This document shows positions 50,278 through 53,059 of a DNA stretch of 53,059 bases, piece after piece (the first letter of the stretch is position 1; each line of letters starts with the position of its first letter). The DNA comes from Chthoniobacterales bacterium (GTDB taxonomy: Bacteria; Verrucomicrobiota; Verrucomicrobiia; Chthoniobacterales; JAATET01): assembly GCA_015655545.1 (NCBI GenBank), contig JAATET010000066.1, forward strand, positions 1-53,059, given 5' to 3'. Under the pieces are notes generated by a model. The model was not told the origin of the DNA, ran no database searches, and saw only the letters and a program-made list of their open reading frames with translations. Both the position numbers and the translations under genes were made by a program.

Positions 50278-50301
50278 CTTTCTGAAATACCCTGATTGCA
50301 A

Positions 50302-51732
50302 CTAATACCGATAATGGTCGGATTTGTAAGGTCCTTCGACCTTTACGCCGATGTAGTCGGCCTGTTCCGGCGTGAGCTTGGTGAGCTTGGCGCCGATCTT
50401 GCCGAGGTGCAGGCGGGCGACTTCTTCGTCGAGCTGCTTGCTGAGGACTTTCACGCCGACGGAGTTTGTCTCGCGGTTTTTCCAGAGATCGATTTGCGCG
50501 AGCGTCTGGTTGGTGAAGCTGTTCGACATCACGAAGCTCGGGTGGCCGGTGGCGCAGCCGAGATTCACGAGACGGCCTTCCGCCAGCATGTAGAGCTGGT
50601 GGCCGTCTTCGAAGGTGTATTGATCGACCTGCGGCTTGATCTCGAGCTTCTTGACGCCGGCAAGGCTGTTCAAAGCATCGACCTGGATCTCGTTGTCGAA
50701 GTGACCGATGTTACACACGATCGCCTGATCCTTCATTTTCGTGAGGTGCTCGAGGCGGATGATGTCCTTGTTGCCGGTCGTGGTAACGTAGATGTCGCCC
50801 CAGCCGAGGGTATCCTCGATGGTCAAAACACGGAACCCTTCCATCGCGGCCTGCAGCGCGCAGATCGGATCGATCTCGGTTACAACAACCTGCGCACCCT
50901 GCCCGCGAAGGGCCTGGGCGCAACCTTTGCCGACATCGCCGTAACCGCAGACGACGCCGACCTTTCCGGAAATCATCACGTCGGTGGCGCGCTTGATGCC
51001 ATCCACGAGGGATTCGCGGCAGCCGTAGAGGTTATCAAATTTCGACTTGGTGACGGAGTCGTTCACGTTGATCGCCGGGACGCGGAGCTTGCCGGCCTGG
51101 TGCATCTCGTAAAGGCGATGGACGCCGGTGGTGGTCTCCTCGGAGACGCCCTTCCAATCCTTCAAGTAGCCGGTCCACTTGAGCGGATCCTCGGCGTTGA
51201 CCTTCTTGAGGAGCGCCTTGATGACGCTCTCTTCGTGCGAGCTGGACGGACCGTTGACCCAATCGGAGCCTTCCTCGAGCTCGGCGCCCTTGTGAATGAG
51301 CAGCGTGGCGTCGCCGCCGTCATCGACGATGAGCTCGGGGCCTTTGCCGTCGGGCCAGGTGAGAGCCTGAATCGTGCAGTCCCAATATTCCTCGAGCGTC
51401 TCGCCCTTCCAGGCGAACACCGGCACGCCGGCGGCGGCGATCGCGGCGGCGGCGTGATCCTGGGTCGAGAAAATGTTGCACGAGCACCAGCGGACGCTCG
51501 CGCCGAGATCGACGAGCGTCTCGATGAGGACCGCGGTCTGGATCGTCATGTGCAGGCTGCCCATGATGCGGACGCCCTTGAGCGGCTTCTCGGCTGCGTA
51601 TTTGCGGCGGGTCGCCATGAGGCCGGGCATTTCGTGCTCGGCGATCTGGATTTCCTTGCGGCCGAATTCAGCCAGCTTGATGTCGGCGACGTGGTAGTCG
51701 GCTCCGAGGGATCTTTCGATAGTGGTGCTCAT
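50302..51732 (-). CDS. ahcY: Adenosylhomocysteinase
   Basis: NAD-dependent hydrolysis of S-adenosylhomocysteine to adenosine and homocysteine, closing the methyl cycle begun by MetK. 476 residues, the longer bacterial form. Motifs: [48 protein letters not shown]-binding [18 protein letters not shown], and C-terminal KSDHYRY, the dimer-forming tail. An IVS-type gene bracketed by repeats lies between it and metK. A good terminator follows. Confidence 0.97.
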   Translation of the reverse strand: MSTTIERSLGADYHVADIKLAEFGRKEIQIAEHEMPGLMATRRKYAAEKPLKGVRIMGSLHMTIQTAVLIETLVDLGASVRWCSCNIFSTQDHAAAAIAAAGVPVFAWKGETLEEYWDCTIQALTWPDGKGPELIVDDGGDATLLIHKGAELEEGSDWVNGPSSSHEESVIKALLKKVNAEDPLKWTGYLKDWKGVSEETTTGVHRLYEMHQAGKLRVPAINVNDSVTKSKFDNLYGCRESLVDGIKRATDVMISGKVGVVCGYGDVGKGCAQALRGQGAQVVVTEIDPICALQAAMEGFRVLTIEDTLGWGDIYVTTTGNKDIIRLEHLTKMKDQAIVCNIGHFDNEIQVDALNSLAGVKKLEIKPQVDQYTFEDGHQLYMLAEGRLVNLGCATGHPSFVMSNSFTNQTLAQIDLWKNRETNSVGVKVLSKQLDEEVARLHLGKIGAKLTKLTPEQADYIGVKVEGPYKSDHYRY

Positions 51733-51741
51733 AGATAATAG

Positions 51742-51772
51742 AGTCTTAGGTTTTAAGTTTATAAGTTTTAAG
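51742..51772. repeat. AT-rich repeat, left side of the IVS gene
   Basis: On the plus strand it contains TTTTAAGTTTATAAGTTTTA (about 51751-51770), the inverse of the copy at 52128-52159 with a few changes. The stop codon of the IVS gene (51768-51770) lies inside it. The same motif family occurs alone at 17526-17555. Confidence 0.75.
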
Positions 51773-52127
51773 TGATCGTCTTGGTAATGGATTTGCGCAG
51801 GCCTTCGAGCATTGCGGAAATTTCCTTGGACTCTCCGAGCAAGTGCAGGAAAAGCGTCTGCTCAAGAATGTCGAGCTTTCTGGCGATATAGAGTTGGGTC
51901 CGGAGCTCGCCGGCCGAACCTTTGGCAATTTTTAAAAATTGGCCGAATTCCTTTTTCCCTCCCCGCTCCGCGCCTTCTGCGATATTCGAAGAGATCGAAA
52001 GCGCAGCACGTTCGATCTGATTCTTAAGATTTGTAAATTTGCAGATTTCAAAAGCCTTGAAGACATCAACGGCCAGCCGGCAGCCACGCTGCCAGACTTC
52101 CAGATCTTCGAAGCTCTTGTAGCCCAT
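51768..52127 (-). CDS. Four-helix-bundle protein (23S rRNA IVS-type family)
   Basis: A 119-residue protein with the family blocks [58 protein letters not shown] and TQLYIARKL. Members were first seen in intervening sequences of 23S rRNA genes and are widespread as isolated genes; biochemical function unknown. It is inserted between metK and ahcY, which usually act together, and is flanked on both sides by inverted copies of an AT-rich repeat. The stop lies within the left copy, and the start is directly next to the right copy. Confidence 0.93.
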   Translation of the reverse strand: MGYKSFEDLEVWQRGCRLAVDVFKAFEICKFTNLKNQIERAALSISSNIAEGAERGGKKEFGQFLKIAKGSAGELRTQLYIARKLDILEQTLFLHLLGESKEISAMLEGLRKSITKTIT

Positions 52128-52159
52128 GCTTAAAACTTACAAACTTAAGACTTAAAACT
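52128..52159. repeat. AT-rich repeat, right side of the IVS gene
   Basis: CTTAAAACTTACAAACTTAA followed by GACTTAAAACT, between the IVS start and the metK stop. It overlaps the last bases of metK and faces the left copy in inverted orientation, so the two form terminal inverted repeats of about 30 bases around a 0.42 kb unit. Confidence 0.75.
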
Positions 52160-53059
52160 ACCGCGCTGCCTTCTGCAGCGCGGTCGCTTTGTCGGTTTTC
52201 TCCCACGGCAGGTCGAGGTCTTCCTTGCCGAAGTGGCCGTAGTTCGTGCTCTTCGAGTAGATCGGGCGGAGAAGGTCGAGCTGCTTGACGATGTCGGCGG
52301 GCTTGAAACTGAATGTTGCGGCGACCGCTTTCTCGATCTTGGCCTCGGACACGGTGTTCGTGCCAAAGGTATCGATGTGAATGCTGACCGGCTTCGGGTG
52401 GCCGATCGCGTAGGCGAATTGCACCTCGCACTTCGCGGCGAGGCCGGCGGCGACGATATTTTTCGCGACGTAGCGGCCCATGTAGGCGGCGCTGCGGTCG
52501 ACTTTCGAGGGATCCTTGCCCGAGAATGCGCCGCCGCCGTGACGGCCCATACCGCCGTAGGTGTCGACGATGATCTTGCGGCCGGTGAGGCCGGAGTCGC
52601 CTTGAGGTCCGCCGATGACGAAACGGCCCGTCGGATTGATCAGATACTCGGTCTTCGCGGTGAGCATCTTCTTCGGCAGCACCTTCTTGATGACGTTCTC
52701 GATGCAGAACTTCTCGATCTCTTTGTGTGAGACGTCGGCGGCGTGCTGGGTGGAAATGACGACGTTCTCGATTCGCACCGGCTTGCCGTCTTCGTAGGCC
52801 ACCGAGACCTGCGACTTCGCGTCGGGCCGCAGCCACGGCACCTTGCCGCTCTTGCGGATCTTGGTCAGCTCGCGGCCGAGACGATGCGCAAACATTACCG
52901 GCGTGGGCATCAGCTCGGGTGTCTCGTTACAGGCGTAACCAAACATCAGGCCTTGGTCTCCGGCGCCTTGTTCGGCTGTTTTTTTGCCCTTGGCTTTTTT
53001 CGCATCGACGCCCTGGGAAATGTCGGGCGACTGTTTCGTCAGGTAATTGTTGATGAAGA
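52158..53059 (-). CDS. metK: S-adenosylmethionine synthetase (5' end beyond window)
   Basis: Makes S-adenosylmethionine from methionine and ATP. The last 300 residues are visible; the N-terminal part is beyond the right edge. Motifs: [25 protein letters not shown] (the conserved GAGDQG loop), [40 protein letters not shown], then [17 protein letters not shown]. An insertion (AKKAKGKKT) lies between SQGVD and EQGAG and is rich in Lys. With ahcY it forms the methyl cycle. Confidence 0.97.
   Translation of the reverse strand, partial: FINNYLTKQSPDISQGVDAKKAKGKKTAEQGAGDQGLMFGYACNETPELMPTPVMFAHRLGRELTKIRKSGKVPWLRPDAKSQVSVAYEDGKPVRIENVVISTQHAADVSHKEIEKFCIENVIKKVLPKKMLTAKTEYLINPTGRFVIGGPQGDSGLTGRKIIVDTYGGMGRHGGGAFSGKDPSKVDRSAAYMGRYVAKNIVAAGLAAKCEVQFAYAIGHPKPVSIHIDTFGTNTVSEAKIEKAVAATFSFKPADIVKQLDLLRPIYSKSTNYGHFGKEDLDLPWEKTDKATALQKAAR

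Noticed and set aside
49758-50301. A minus-strand frame of 200 codons in the ahcY-lipoprotein spacer
   Set aside because: Only the first third is protein-like; after the shift it reads as Arg/Ser/Pro-rich noise, so the broken-gene interpretation was preferred.

Overview
The window looks like a chromosomal stretch of a GC-rich bacterium, most likely a member of the Verrucomicrobiota. This is an inference from a PEP-CTERM exported protein, a Ser/Thr kinase with Sel1 repeats, many small Sec-exported proteins of unknown function, a C-terminal tail type that I associate with that phylum (21580-21819), and several families of short periodic dispersed repeats. No rRNA, tRNA, CRISPR array, transposase or prophage was seen.

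Layout. 1-4.5 kb (minus): a Ser/Thr kinase running off the left edge, an acidic exported protein, and gpmA. 4.5-9.2 kb (plus): two EEP-fold enzymes (the second is exonuclease III), a membrane protein, a nitroreductase, an SPFH protein and a conserved protein often named 3-methyladenine DNA glycosylase. 9.2-15.2 kb is less GC-rich: an exported protein, a LysR regulator with a dyad operator, mnmG, cdd, msrA and a decayed radical-SAM gene. Two parS-type palindromes lie in mnmG and at the 3' end of cdd, so this may be an origin-proximal segment. 15.4-25 kb: pyruvate dehydrogenase E1 alpha, E1 beta and E2, then an accessory block (aldo/keto reductase, methyltransferase, two tiny overlapping genes, a PEP-CTERM protein, a VapBC-like pair), then the E3 gene lpdA. 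25-28 kb: a phytase-like esterase and an amino-acid ABC permease/ATPase pair. 28-32.8 kb: an exported protein, an alpha/beta hydrolase, and a minus-strand operon luxC-type reductase / infA / acyl-CoA ligase. 33-37.6 kb: a Sec-exported Rhs/YD-repeat protein of 1337 residues, preceded by a small cysteine-containing exported protein and followed 7 bases later by an AT-rich gene for a two-helix membrane protein. This has the layout of a polymorphic toxin with its immunity gene. 37.7-42.6 kb: a thioredoxin-like protein and a tightly coupled hydrolase / half O-antigen-ligase / double-hydrolase operon. 42.6-49.8 kb: a frameshifted DUF885 gene, ald, and a compact run proA-acyP-ABC ATPase-bioD-lipoprotein. 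49.8-53 kb (minus): a broken membrane-protein gene, ahcY and metK, the last two separated by a four-helix-bundle (IVS) gene bracketed by inverted repeats.

Functionally, lpdA would complete the PDH complex; metK and ahcY make and recycle S-adenosylmethionine; the luxC-type reductase and acyl-CoA ligase together could turn fatty acids into aldehydes. The strongest leads are the Rhs island, the IVS cassette with terminal inverted repeats, the parS pair, the repeat elements that fill every spacer of the PDH genes, and the envelope operon containing a hydrolase duplicate without its nucleophile.
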